Shown one piece after another: positions 46,727-54,469 of a DNA stretch of 64,000 nucleotides (the stretch's first letter is position 1; each line of letters opens with the position of its first letter). The DNA comes from Ricordea florida (Eukaryota; Cnidaria; Anthozoa; Corallimorpharia; Ricordeidae): contig OX453285.1 in NCBI GenBank assembly GCA_949710005.1, positions 5,021,132-5,085,131 of the forward strand, read 5' to 3'. A program made the translations under genes and the position numbers. Below the pieces are notes generated by a model. That model was given only the letters and a program-made list of their open reading frames with translations, was not told the DNA's origin and did no database searches.

Positions 46727-47710
46727 TCATTTCAAAACAGAATTAGGAGGTAACTCTGTATCATACGGAATAACTTGTAACTCTTCCCTTACAAAACCTC
46801 GTCTTGGGCCATCTTGTAAAAAGTATAAAACCGGCTGATTAGGAGAAACTCTACTTCCAGAAATATAATAAACTTTTATACTCCAAATAGGATCTGTGGC
46901 TCTTCTTCTTTCACCACCTTCAAGTTCACCCGGAGATAATAAATATCTAACCCTAACCTCAATTGGTAGTCTAACCTCATCAAGGCCAACAGCTCGTTGG
47001 TAATTTTTAGGTATAATATCAATCTCTTTCATTTTTATAGCCTCATCAGGCTCTTTACCGGTTATTCTTGTTTTTGTATTATTCAAAGTTTTTAGAATAG
47101 CTGGTAATCTTTTCGCCCATACTCTAGATCGCCCATCACTAATCATTTCCTGTGAATATTGATGACTAAATATTCTTTCTCCTAATATTTTGTTTGCATT
47201 TTCTACAAATGCTTGAGCTCTATGATTACCAGCTTCACTTCTTTGTATTCTTACATTATGGTAATTCATGAGTTTACCAACTTCACCCATAAATTCTTTT
47301 CCAGGATCAACCATTAATGTTTTAGGGTATTTCAATCTTCTAGAATATATTTTTGTAAAAGCTTCTGATATCTCTCGACTTTCTTTTGAAGTTAATGGCT
47401 CCGCATCTTTATATCTCGAGGCGATATCAACCACAACTAACGCATATTTATATGTTTTTCTTCCAACTCTATCATGCGGTAAAAATAATAAATCTGCTTG
47501 GTGAATATGATTTGGTTTATTCACAGTCCAGTGTGGTCTAGGTATATACTTTGGAGCTGGAAGATAGATTTGCCATATTGCCTGTTTTTGCAACCATTGT
47601 TTTGCCTCATTTTCACTTACTTTCGCCTTCTCAGCTAATTTAGGAATCGCGGAATATCCTTTCCAATACCCTTCAGCCGAATAATATATTTTTGTAAAGG
47701 TAGAACTCAT
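46727..47710 (-). CDS. Retroviral-type (rve) integrase
   Basis: A 327-residue protein with an N-terminal helical DNA-binding part (residues 1-60; the canonical HHCC finger is not evident), then the RNase H-fold catalytic core. The acidic triad is Asp73 (QADLLFL), Asp135 (MVDPGKEF) and Glu170 (AQAFVENA). The spacing Asp135 to Glu170 fits the D,D35E pattern. A C-terminal region with a small beta-barrel-like segment (YLLSPGELE...WSIKVYYI) follows, as in Polinton integrases. It catalyses strand transfer of the inverted-repeat ends into host DNA with a 6-bp duplication, which matches the tgcttt flanks seen here. It is divergent from the 65-codon gene (34 bp apart). The frame is intact, so integration function may survive. 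Confidence 0.95.
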   Translation of the reverse strand: MSSTFTKIYYSAEGYWKGYSAIPKLAEKAKVSENEAKQWLQKQAIWQIYLPAPKYIPRPHWTVNKPNHIHQADLLFLPHDRVGRKTYKYALVVVDIASRYKDAEPLTSKESREISEAFTKIYSRRLKYPKTLMVDPGKEFMGEVGKLMNYHNVRIQRSEAGNHRAQAFVENANKILGERIFSHQYSQEMISDGRSRVWAKRLPAILKTLNNTKTRITGKEPDEAIKMKEIDIIPKNYQRAVGLDEVRLPIEVRVRYLLSPGELEGGERRRATDPIWSIKVYYISGSRVSPNQPVLYFLQDGPRRGFVREELQVIPYDTELPPNSVLK

Positions 47711-47744
47711 TTAAAAATTAACAAAAGTATTTTATAAATTAAAA
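47711..47744. promoter_or_regulatory. Divergent promoter between integrase and a small gene
   Basis: Only 34 bp separate the two start codons. It contains aaaagtattttataaattaa, which matches caaagtatcttataaatcaa located just before the capsid gene at 47966. A TATA-like shared box is inferred. Confidence 0.5.
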
Positions 47745-47942
47745 ATGGTGGAGGAAGAAAAAATAAAATTTAGCGAATATCAAATTAATCTTATGAAAAA
47801 AATTATTAGAAAAAAAATTCTATATATGGAAGATGGTGATAAAATTTTTAATATTATGATTTTAATTCCCGAGGCGAGAGAAGTTTTATTAAAACATATT
47901 GAAAAATTAAAGAATAATAGTGCAAAGGGGTTTAAAGATTAA
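47745..47942 (+). CDS. Small Polinton protein, 65 aa, unknown
   Basis: A 65-residue charged helical protein (MVEEEKIKFSEYQINLMKKI...), with Lys and Glu alternating and no Cys. It lies between the integrase (divergent) and the capsid gene (23 bp downstream, same strand). Its start is supported by the box agtattttataaatt directly upstream, shared with the capsid gene. No family is recognised; a role in capsid assembly or regulation would be a guess. Confidence 0.6.
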   Translation: MVEEEKIKFSEYQINLMKKIIRKKILYMEDGDKIFNIMILIPEAREVLLKHIEKLKNNSAKGFKD

Positions 47943-47947
47943 CCAAA

Positions 47948-47963
47948 GTATCTTATAAATCAA
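47948..47963 (+). promoter_or_regulatory. Promoter-like box of the capsid gene
   Basis: agtatcttataaatca, a few bases before the capsid start, repeats the box found before the 47745 gene (agtattttataaatta). Confidence 0.45.
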
Positions 47964-47965
47964 GT

Positions 47966-49213
47966 ATGACGTCTGAAAAAATTAATCCAAACAGAATTCC
48001 AAAAGAACCTTTTGGTTTGAAGGCAGAATCAACATTAAATAGAATTACTCTAAATCCATCCACAGCCAGTCCAGGAGAAACATTATATATAAATATTCCA
48101 AAACTTTCTGAGAATTTAGTGATTGTGCCAGGAAGTGTATCTCTTCTATTTGATTTAGATGTTGAGGGTCATGCAAATAATACGGTTGTTAATAATTTAG
48201 CCACCAATCTTGTAACCAGACTAAAAGTTCTTTTTGGAGGAGAAACATTGCAAGATACTCAAAGATATGATTTATTTCAAACATATCGTGATTTATTTTT
48301 AACAGAAGAAGAGCGAGAAGATAAATTAAAACAAGGTATTTCTTCCGAAAACATGAGAAAACTTAGAACAAATGCGGGCGATGCAAAAAAAAACCAAAAA
48401 GAAGCAAAGGAAGTAGTTCTCGCTAATGTTCATGGTTCAAAGTATAGAATACCAATAAATCATCCAATTTTAAACGATCATGGGGTTTTTTATCCACAAG
48501 CATTGGAAAATCATCTAATATTTGAGATTACACTTGCCCCAATTAGTAATATTCTTATTTATTCTGATACAACTAAAACGCCATCATATTCAATAAAAAA
48601 CTTAGAGTTAGAATATTCTTCAATTTCAAGCGAATACTTAGCCCGTGAGGCACAATCAACATATCAAGTTGGTAAAGGATTCTTTTATGAAAATGTTACT
48701 TTGCACAAAACGTTTACACTTTCAATAGGCGGTGATGGTGTTATTAATCAGCATATTAATTTACCGAGAAGATCAATGACTGGGGTATTATTTTTGTTTT
48801 TATTACCTCAAGCTGCAGGAGCAAGGGATTCTGAAAATTTTTATAATCCAGGTATATCTTCCGTTGAAATTGATGTTGATGGTGTGCCAAATAGAATATA
48901 CTCTAGAGGAATGACTCCATCCGATCTTTGGGAATCTGTGAAAAAACGCTTTCATAGAGATGATGGTTTGCAAATTTCATTGAAAGAAAAGGATTTTTAC
49001 ACGGACAAGTTTGCTCTTTGGGTTGATACGAGAACTCACCCAGATAATAGTATTCACGGTGGAGGACTAGCTCTAAATAATACACACGATGGTGTAAAAA
49101 TAGAAATAAAAAGGAAACAAGACGGATCAGGAACTATAACATGTCATATGTTTGTTGTGGCTGATGCAATGATGGAAATAATGAATTCAAGTTTGAAATC
49201 AATTAAGTACTGA
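47966..49213 (+). CDS. Major capsid protein (double jelly-roll)
   Basis: A 415-residue protein of predicted all-beta character. Features typical of Polinton and related capsid proteins: an N-terminal strand set (TLYINIPKLS, SVSLLFDLDV), a linker with FGGETLQDTQRYDLFQTYRDLF, the region YRIPINHPILND followed by FEITLAP, and a second barrel (FTLSIGGDGVINQHINLP, DKFALWVDTRT) ending near MFVVADAMME. Length is near the lower end for the family. It opens the virion gene block; the packaging ATPase follows 34 bp downstream. Fold assignment rests on pattern and context and needs structure prediction, but the genomic position (integrase, small gene, capsid, ATPase) is characteristic. Trimers of such proteins build icosahedral shells. 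Confidence 0.8.
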   Translation: MTSEKINPNRIPKEPFGLKAESTLNRITLNPSTASPGETLYINIPKLSENLVIVPGSVSLLFDLDVEGHANNTVVNNLATNLVTRLKVLFGGETLQDTQRYDLFQTYRDLFLTEEEREDKLKQGISSENMRKLRTNAGDAKKNQKEAKEVVLANVHGSKYRIPINHPILNDHGVFYPQALENHLIFEITLAPISNILIYSDTTKTPSYSIKNLELEYSSISSEYLAREAQSTYQVGKGFFYENVTLHKTFTLSIGGDGVINQHINLPRRSMTGVLFLFLLPQAAGARDSENFYNPGISSVEIDVDGVPNRIYSRGMTPSDLWESVKKRFHRDDGLQISLKEKDFYTDKFALWVDTRTHPDNSIHGGGLALNNTHDGVKIEIKRKQDGSGTITCHMFVVADAMMEIMNSSLKSIKY

Positions 49214-49215
49214 GA

Positions 49216-49222
49216 ATCTAAA
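49216..49222 (+). promoter_or_regulatory. ATCTAAA box before the packaging ATPase
   Basis: The motif atctaaa ends 25 bp upstream of the ATPase start codon, within a 34-bp intergenic gap. It belongs to a series of such boxes before virion-module genes. Confidence 0.6.
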
Positions 49223-49247
49223 AACATAATGTTATGATACAAAAATC

Positions 49248-49874
49248 ATGGAAGATTTACGAGATAAAATCCCATTTCATTGTATTATAACTGGACCAAC
49301 AAATTGTGGAAAAACAAAGTACCTAATTGAACAGCTCCGAGGCCCTTTCCGAAAAGTTTTTGAATATATTGTTTTAATTTGTCCAACTTATTCTAAAAAT
49401 AAAACATATCATAATTTTGCTCGTGGGGACAAGAGATTCTTTGTATTATCACCCGATGCAAGTAATGTAGATGAGATTAATGAATTGTTAAATGATTGCC
49501 AAACTTTATTCTCTGGACTCAATACACTAATAATTTTAGATGATTGCGCCGTATCCACTGATCTGAAGAAAAGATCTAATAAATTTATAGATTTAGCATT
49601 CTCTGGAAGACATCACGGATTATCAATGTGGGTTCTAACCCAGCAATTAACATCAATAGCAAAACCATTTCGGGAAAATGTTGCCTGCGTTGTTACTTTC
49701 CATAATCCATCGCAGAAAGGTATGAAAATGTTTTTTGAAGATTATGGCGGTGATTTGGATTATGAATTAGGTAAAAAGTTTGTACAACTCCTTAAAACAG
49801 AAAAATATTCTAGGCTATGTTTGAGTTTGCGTTACCCATTTAATTGCTATTTAGAGATTCCCGAAGTGATTTAA
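49248..49874 (+). CDS. Genome-packaging ATPase (FtsK/HerA type)
   Basis: A 208-residue P-loop ATPase. Walker A GPTNCGKT is at residues 16-23, Walker B TLIILDD at 93-99, and a sensor-type WVLTQQ at 128-133. These fit the A32-like packaging ATPases of Polintons, virophages and large DNA viruses, which drive DNA into preformed capsids. Length is typical. It is preceded by the ATCTAAA box and followed immediately by the 49880 gene (5 bp between stop and start). The frame is intact. The motif set and position leave little doubt. Confidence 0.93.
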   Translation: MEDLRDKIPFHCIITGPTNCGKTKYLIEQLRGPFRKVFEYIVLICPTYSKNKTYHNFARGDKRFFVLSPDASNVDEINELLNDCQTLFSGLNTLIILDDCAVSTDLKKRSNKFIDLAFSGRHHGLSMWVLTQQLTSIAKPFRENVACVVTFHNPSQKGMKMFFEDYGGDLDYELGKKFVQLLKTEKYSRLCLSLRYPFNCYLEIPEVI

Positions 49875-49879
49875 CAAAG

Positions 49880-50419
49880 ATGGCAAACGTTGAAGATTAT
49901 ATTGAAGAAAAGACAGACCAGCCGAAGGGAAAAGATAATGATGAACTTGAAATAAAACAAGAATCACTTGCTATTCTAGCTGCGCTCGGAACAACAAAGG
50001 AATATTTGGGGGTTGAAATGAGTCTGGGTGATATAAAAAAATTATCAGAACGCGATGTAGAAAAATATTTTAATCGTTACCAAGCGGTAATGGGTAAGAA
50101 AATTAACGGTGGGTTGGTAGATTCATCCCTCCAATTAATTTCTAAAATTATTTCATATTTAGTTCCGGTTGATGATATTGATGCTCTTTGTAATGATTTG
50201 AAGAATGATGATTTGGTTAATCGTGAACTAACAAACATTGTTGGGGTATTAGCATTAAAAGCAGGAAGGCTGGCAGCACTTGCTAGCGGGCTATTTCAAG
50301 TAGCTAAACACGTTAAATTCAACAAAAATCAACAATTTTCAAGAGAAGAACCAGTAAATTCTAACACAACTGATCAGGAAACTAAGCAATCTACTGAAGG
50401 TATTGATACAGTATATTAA
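49880..50419 (+). CDS. Polinton protein of unknown function, 179 aa
   Basis: The start is taken at the ATG 49880 (MANVEDYIEEKTDQ), after the ATPase stop; the open frame extends 36 bp upstream, overlapping the ATPase. The protein is predicted helical: an acidic N-terminus, a middle part (LGDIKKLSERDVEKYF) and a hydrophobic helix (IVGVLALKAGRLAALASGLF) at about 130-150, then a polar Gln/Thr-rich tail. No ATCTAAA box precedes it, so it may be read from the same transcript as the ATPase. The family is not recognised; a minor virion protein is plausible from position. Confidence 0.65.
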   Translation: MANVEDYIEEKTDQPKGKDNDELEIKQESLAILAALGTTKEYLGVEMSLGDIKKLSERDVEKYFNRYQAVMGKKINGGLVDSSLQLISKIISYLVPVDDIDALCNDLKNDDLVNRELTNIVGVLALKAGRLAALASGLFQVAKHVKFNKNQQFSREEPVNSNTTDQETKQSTEGIDTVY

Positions 50420-50423
50420 ACAG

Positions 50424-50451
50424 ATCTAAAAACTTATTTTTAACATCTAAA
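50424..50451 (+). promoter_or_regulatory. Tandem ATCTAAA boxes before the 50457 gene
   Basis: Two copies of atctaaa (50424-50430 and 50445-50451) fill the 37-bp gap before the next start codon. The second ends 5 bp before the ATG. Confidence 0.6.
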
Positions 50452-50456
50452 TAACA

Positions 50457-50927
50457 ATGTCTGAACAATCTGAAGTAGAAGTTGAGCAAATTACTGCCGA
50501 TCCCGCACCTGAAAATAAAGATACTAAAAAGAGGGAGAAAGATCATAAAAAAGTAGCGGCTGGTAAGAAATTAGCAGAATATAATAAAAAAGCAAAAGAA
50601 GCATTAGCTAGGGAAATGAAACGCGAAGAGACCCTACGGTCCGCGGAGCAAAATGAAAATACATATAGTGAATCAAATCACCGCGAAGCGAAATCATGGC
50701 TGCCAGAGTTATCTTTTACTACTGTTTTATCTGTTGTTGGATTAGGGTTTACAGCATTTGATCTTTTTATGAGATATCGGGAAAAAGCTAGAGATGGATA
50801 CACTGAATATAAAAATAGGATACCTGATTTATCGCAAGTTCCAACACAACCTTTTCAAGCCCCTCCCATAAAGATTCATAATCCACAACCACAACCCACA
50901 GATAGACCAAAAATTGGAATGATGTAA
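50457..50927 (+). CDS. Membrane-anchored virion-type protein, 156 aa
   Basis: The N-terminal 80 residues are highly charged and probably a coiled coil (KKREKDHKKVAAGKKLAEYN). One hydrophobic helix follows (FTTVLSVVGLGFTAFDLFM, about 88-106), and the C-terminal tail is rich in Pro and Gln (PTQPFQAPPIKIHNPQPQPT). The layout suggests a single-pass or capsid-internal protein. It is preceded by two ATCTAAA boxes and followed after 54 bp by another small hydrophobic protein. The function is unknown. Confidence 0.65.
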   Translation: MSEQSEVEVEQITADPAPENKDTKKREKDHKKVAAGKKLAEYNKKAKEALAREMKREETLRSAEQNENTYSESNHREAKSWLPELSFTTVLSVVGLGFTAFDLFMRYREKARDGYTEYKNRIPDLSQVPTQPFQAPPIKIHNPQPQPTDRPKIGMM

Positions 50928-50946
50928 TTATAAATTATTTTTTACT

Positions 50947-50953
50947 ATCTAAA
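50947..50953 (+). promoter_or_regulatory. ATCTAAA box before the 50982 gene
   Basis: atctaaaggtttcttaatga begins 35 bp before the start codon. The leader up to the ATG closely matches the leader of the 52547 gene (atctaaagatttcttactga, then agtaaaaaaa and atcatg). Confidence 0.65.
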
Positions 50954-50981
50954 GGTTTCTTAATGATGTAGTAAAAAAATC

Positions 50982-51200
50982 ATGTCAAACGAAAACAAAC
51001 TTGTGAAAACTGTAACTGATTCTGCAGTACTTATCGGATTAGGGGCTGGAGTTGGGTATGTAGCTAAAAAGGTAATGAAAGAATCATTTTTGAATGACCC
51101 ATCCTCAAGTATTACAAATTATGCAAAATGGGTGGCTGTATTATCCGGAAGTATGTATCTAAAAACTTATTTAGAGGATCAAAAGATTTTACCAAAATAA
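50982..51200 (+). CDS. Small hydrophobic Polinton protein, 72 aa
   Basis: A 72-residue protein with a glycine-rich hydrophobic helix (AVLIGLGAGVGYVAKKV, about 15-31) and a second weakly hydrophobic segment (WVAVLSGSMYLKTYL). It resembles small membrane-active virion components in size and composition only; no family is recognised. It has its own ATCTAAA leader and is followed after 6 bp by the 51207 gene, with which it is probably co-transcribed. Confidence 0.6.
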   Translation: MSNENKLVKTVTDSAVLIGLGAGVGYVAKKVMKESFLNDPSSSITNYAKWVAVLSGSMYLKTYLEDQKILPK

Positions 51201-51206
51201 TTAAAT

Positions 51207-51599
51207 ATGGCAGCAATAGCGATGATGATTGGTGGGGCTATATTGAATGCAACAGCATTTGTTGGCGGAAATTATCTTGCAAAAAGTCTTTCAGGACATA
51301 ATGTGGATGCGGAAAAAATACGACACGATAAAGCATTAGAAAAATATCAAAGAGATTACACTGAATATCAGGAAAAAAGACAAAAAATGCTTGATTGGAA
51401 AATGAAGAAAAAAGATGAAAAATATCAAGCATCAAAAAATATTTCGACTACAAACCAAGCTTTTGAATTGTATAGTCAAATGCAAGAGCCAAAATTATCT
51501 GATTATTACAAACCAAGCGATGAACAAAAAACAGGAGAAATGGTATATGTTGGAGCTGGAATGTTAGGTTTAGGTTATGCAGTTAGTAAATTATTATAA
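51207..51599 (+). CDS. Polinton protein with terminal hydrophobic helices, 130 aa
   Basis: Hydrophobic Gly/Ala-rich helices at both ends (AMMIGGAILNATAFVGGNYLA at 4-24; GAGMLGLGYAVSKLL at 116-130) flank a charged coiled-coil-like middle (EKYQRDYTEYQEKRQKMLDW). The start lies 6 bp after the previous stop and no separate box is present, so it probably shares the 50982 transcript. It converges on the minus-strand gene at 51657 with a hairpin between them. The function is unknown. Confidence 0.65.
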   Translation: MAAIAMMIGGAILNATAFVGGNYLAKSLSGHNVDAEKIRHDKALEKYQRDYTEYQEKRQKMLDWKMKKKDEKYQASKNISTTNQAFELYSQMQEPKLSDYYKPSDEQKTGEMVYVGAGMLGLGYAVSKLL

Positions 51600-51606
51600 A
51601 TTATTT

Positions 51607-51636
51607 GTTATGTAACCAGTAATTTGGTTATATAAC
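51607..51636. terminator. Hairpin between convergent genes
   Basis: gttatgtaacc and ggttatataac form an 11-bp stem (one G-T pair) with an 8-base loop, in the 57-bp gap between two convergent stop codons. A near-identical hairpin lies at the other such gap (56748-56777). A transcript-end signal is inferred. Confidence 0.65.
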
Positions 51637-51656
51637 ACAAGTATATTTATTATTGT

Positions 51657-52451
51657 TTACATGAGACTCTCATCATCAGAATCTTCATCCATTTCTTCAG
51701 CCGCAGATTTACTATCTGAAATAGTTAAGTATCTAAGTTTAGTTAATCTTTTCATTTCTTTGTTTGGTTCTATAACTGCTTCATAAAGTTTTACTTGAAG
51801 CGCAATACAAGAACCAATAAATATTGATTCAATTTTTATTACACCTTCTTCAACTCGACAACCTTTATTTAATAATTTTAATGGATCAATTGACTTATTA
51901 TTTTTAGAGTTATAAAACTTGGTTAAAATTTGGTCTTGTTTTTTATCCCAAATTAATTTTGCATATAAAGTTGGACCTCTATCTGGAACTCTAGCCATTG
52001 AAGATTTTTCCAACTTCCAATATAGAGGATTTAAACCTCCTTTTTGTTTTTCAAGCTCATTTCTTTCCAACTCAAATTTGCCAATTTTTGCTCTATTAAT
52101 AATCAAATGATCAATGCAATTGTCAACTATTTCATTGAATAAATCAATCCATTTTTCTTCTTCGTGTGTTGGGCTGCTTCCACTCCATAAACATAATGGA
52201 AACACATATCCTGCAATTGCACCTGTTTGTTGATTTGTGTTTGTAGAAACACCAAAAGAATATAAATTACCAGTTGGAATAACAAGTTCTCCTTCTGTTC
52301 CATCATCATTTTTTGTAAAAATTTTAATTCGTTTGAATTCAACCTTTGGTTTTGTTCCAGGAATTTCACCAACAATTGGTTTAGAAAAAATCATGCTTAC
52401 TTTAGGAATATAACTATTAACATCTATTAATTGTGTAGTTTCGTTCATCAT
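51657..52451 (-). CDS. Possible single-stranded-DNA-binding-like protein, 264 aa
   Basis: A 264-residue minus-strand protein, the only one in the virion block on that strand. It contains SMARVPDRGPTLYAKLIWDKK near 150-170, a conserved-looking ESIFIGSCIALQVKLYEAVI near 207-226, and an acidic tail (EEMDEDSDDESLM). The IGxxIALQVKLYEAVI pattern and acidic tail recall a replication protein type of large DNA viruses that I associate with ssDNA binding. This is a tentative link from pattern memory. Its opposite orientation, and an upstream region without a close forward ATCTAAA box (it has a TATA-like atatataaaaataaa), would fit early expression. Confidence 0.55.
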   Translation of the reverse strand: MMNETTQLIDVNSYIPKVSMIFSKPIVGEIPGTKPKVEFKRIKIFTKNDDGTEGELVIPTGNLYSFGVSTNTNQQTGAIAGYVFPLCLWSGSSPTHEEEKWIDLFNEIVDNCIDHLIINRAKIGKFELERNELEKQKGGLNPLYWKLEKSSMARVPDRGPTLYAKLIWDKKQDQILTKFYNSKNNKSIDPLKLLNKGCRVEEGVIKIESIFIGSCIALQVKLYEAVIEPNKEMKRLTKLRYLTISDSKSAAEEMDEDSDDESLM

Positions 52452-52507
52452 TTTATTTTTATATATTCTTTTTTAAACTTTAAATCAAAATTTAATTTTG
52501 TTTTTCA

Positions 52508-52514
52508 ATCTAAA
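52508..52514 (+). promoter_or_regulatory. ATCTAAA box before the 52547 gene
   Basis: atctaaagatttcttactga begins 39 bp upstream of the start codon. The leader ends with a poly-A run and atcatg, as in the 50982 leader. Confidence 0.65.
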
Positions 52515-52546
52515 GATTTCTTACTGATGAGTAAAAAAAAAAAATC

Positions 52547-53725
52547 ATGGCAGAAGATATACCATTAGAAGATTTGTCAAAAGGAACTGATGATGATAAT
52601 GATGATGGTGGGGGCAATGATGATACAATTTATTTATCTCCAAACACATCCACTTCCATTCCACCTTACCCTGATGATTATGGGGCATTTGGTGGGCGTG
52701 AAACTGATCCATTGCTGGTTATGGAAAATGAAAAAGATGAAGTGTGGAGAGATATTTTAAATAAACTTCCAAATGCTGAACCTACTTTTCTTTTCAAATA
52801 TAATGAGTGGGGTAAAATTATAGTAGCAATTCCTAGAAAACCAGGAGTAAAAGAAACGTGGCATGAATTATTCGATGCAAATGAAGATATTAATAAAAAA
52901 CTCCCTGCTACCATATTGAACGCTCTGGGTAAAAAAGCAGAAGAAGTTGTGCAGGCTAATGATGATCTTTTATCACAATTGAATGAAAAAAATGAAGAAA
53001 TTAGGGATTTGCGTAATGCATTAGATGGTTTAAGAGCAGTAGCGGAAACAAGCCAATTCGAAATAGATCGATATGTTTCAATTGAAAAAGAGTTGAGAGG
53101 TATGATTGAACGACATCAAACCACAATCGCTGAAAAGGATAGTTATTTAGAAACTGCAGTTAGAGAGAAGGTTGATGCAAAACTATATGCAGAAACTTTA
53201 CTTAATGATTTGAATGAATACAAAGCCGAGAATGATAAGAACAAGAAAGATTTGGTTAGCTTGAAAAAGATTGAACAAAGTCGAGATAGGTTGGCGAAAA
53301 GGGTTAAAACGTATGAAGAACTATCGAGAAAACAGTTAATATTAAACGAAGATCAAATGGCTGATATCGGGAGAAAAAATGATGAAATACTTAAAAATAT
53401 GCCATTACGAGATCGACTAAAGTATATATTCAAAAAGTATGGTTTTACAGTTTTTGCTGTTGTAAGTGCTGTGGGTGTTATTATTGGGGTTATAGTTTCT
53501 AATCTTTCAAAGGGTTTATCTGCTTTGGGTAGGGGCGTAGGTAATGGTTTAAAAACTCTTGGTAAAAAATTAGGTGAAATATTGCCAGGAATGGTTGGTG
53601 CAATAGTTAGCTTTCTATTCAAAACAGCCGGTCAAGTTATTGGATTTTTAGGTGAGAATGCTTGGCTTTTGATAATGGCTGTAGTTCTATATTTTGTGGA
53701 AAGTATAAAAAAGAAGAGAAAGTAG
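52547..53725 (+). CDS. Coiled-coil membrane protein of the virion block, 392 aa
   Basis: An acidic N-terminus (DDDNDDGGGNDD at about 15-26), then a globular part to about 120 (KIIVAIPRKPGVKETWHELF). A long coiled coil spans about 125-285 (SQLNEKNEEIRDLRNALDG and onward). Two or more hydrophobic helices follow (GFTVFAVVSAVGVIIGVIVS near 298-318; WLLIMAVVLYFVES near 373-386), with a basic end KKKRK. The arrangement suggests a stalk anchored in a membrane or capsid. It overlaps the longest open frame of the next gene, but that gene's likely start is downstream. The function is unknown. Confidence 0.7.
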   Translation: MAEDIPLEDLSKGTDDDNDDGGGNDDTIYLSPNTSTSIPPYPDDYGAFGGRETDPLLVMENEKDEVWRDILNKLPNAEPTFLFKYNEWGKIIVAIPRKPGVKETWHELFDANEDINKKLPATILNALGKKAEEVVQANDDLLSQLNEKNEEIRDLRNALDGLRAVAETSQFEIDRYVSIEKELRGMIERHQTTIAEKDSYLETAVREKVDAKLYAETLLNDLNEYKAENDKNKKDLVSLKKIEQSRDRLAKRVKTYEELSRKQLILNEDQMADIGRKNDEILKNMPLRDRLKYIFKKYGFTVFAVVSAVGVIIGVIVSNLSKGLSALGRGVGNGLKTLGKKLGEILPGMVGAIVSFLFKTAGQVIGFLGENAWLLIMAVVLYFVESIKKKRK

Positions 53726-53732
53726 ATCTAAA
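53726..53732 (+). promoter_or_regulatory. ATCTAAA box before the 53758 gene
   Basis: atctaaa starts one base after the upstream stop codon and ends 25 bp before the ATG at 53758. This supports that ATG over the longer open frame, which would start inside the previous gene. Confidence 0.65.
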
Positions 53733-53757
53733 GATATCGTTGCGTTCAGTAAAAGAT

Positions 53758-54363
53758 ATGGATGACTACAACAAAATTTATCCTCAATTACCAAATAATG
53801 TTGATCTTCAGTCGGTTAATTTCAGATTACAAAAATCAAGCGAAGTATTACAAAATCTTGAGAAAGAAATTAAACATTACGAAGAAGTAAGGAAAAAATA
53901 TAATAGGGCTAGAGGAATATGCACAAAAATAAGTGTTTCTGGTGGTTTGATTTCAGTTATTCTATCAGCAAGCGGTTTAGGAACTTCTCTCACTGGTTTT
54001 GGTGCTATTGTTGGTGTGCCTTTGGGAGTTATAGGTGGTTTTTTTGGTGGGTTGTCGGTTGGATTTGGTTTTGCTTCTAAAAAACTTTCAAATAAAGTTA
54101 GTAAACACGAACAAACCGCTGCAATTGCAAAATCAAAATTAAACACAATTAACGATTTAGTTTCAAAAGCTTTGAAAGATAATGTTATATCCGATCAAGA
54201 ATTTTCTATAATTTTAGCAGAGTTGGAAAAGTTTCAAAAACTAAAACTTGAAATACGACAAAAATTTAGAAAAGACGCAGAAAAAAACTTGGATATGTCT
54301 GTGATAAGGAGAGAAGTGCGCGAAGATCTATTAAAAGAACTTACCGTAGGGAAAGGACATTAA
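53758..54363 (+). CDS. Helical glycine-rich membrane-active protein, 201 aa
   Basis: The start at 53758 (MDDYNKIYPQLPNNV) is chosen because it follows the ATCTAAA box; the frame is open 96 bp further upstream. Residues 20-60 form a coiled coil (LQNLEKEIKHYEEVRKKYN). About 62-106 is a long Gly/Ile/Val-rich hydrophobic hairpin (VPLGVIGGFFGGLSVGFGF). The C-terminal half is again charged and helical. This helix / hydrophobic hairpin / helix layout resembles membrane-inserting proteins, including pore formers and apolipoprotein-like folds. A role in host-membrane passage is speculation. Confidence 0.65.
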   Translation: MDDYNKIYPQLPNNVDLQSVNFRLQKSSEVLQNLEKEIKHYEEVRKKYNRARGICTKISVSGGLISVILSASGLGTSLTGFGAIVGVPLGVIGGFFGGLSVGFGFASKKLSNKVSKHEQTAAIAKSKLNTINDLVSKALKDNVISDQEFSIILAELEKFQKLKLEIRQKFRKDAEKNLDMSVIRREVREDLLKELTVGKGH

Positions 54364-54432
54364 AACTTGTATATGAGAAAACTGAAGTTGGTTGCAATTG
54401 TTTTGCAGGAATTAATTGACATCTTATTCTTA

Positions 54433-54439
54433 ATCTAAA
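54433..54439 (+). promoter_or_regulatory. ATCTAAA box before the 54470 gene
   Basis: atctaaag lies 30 bp before the start codon, in a 106-bp intergenic gap that holds nothing else. Confidence 0.6.
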
Positions 54440-54469
54440 GACCGGTTTATTTGAAACACAAAGAATAAG

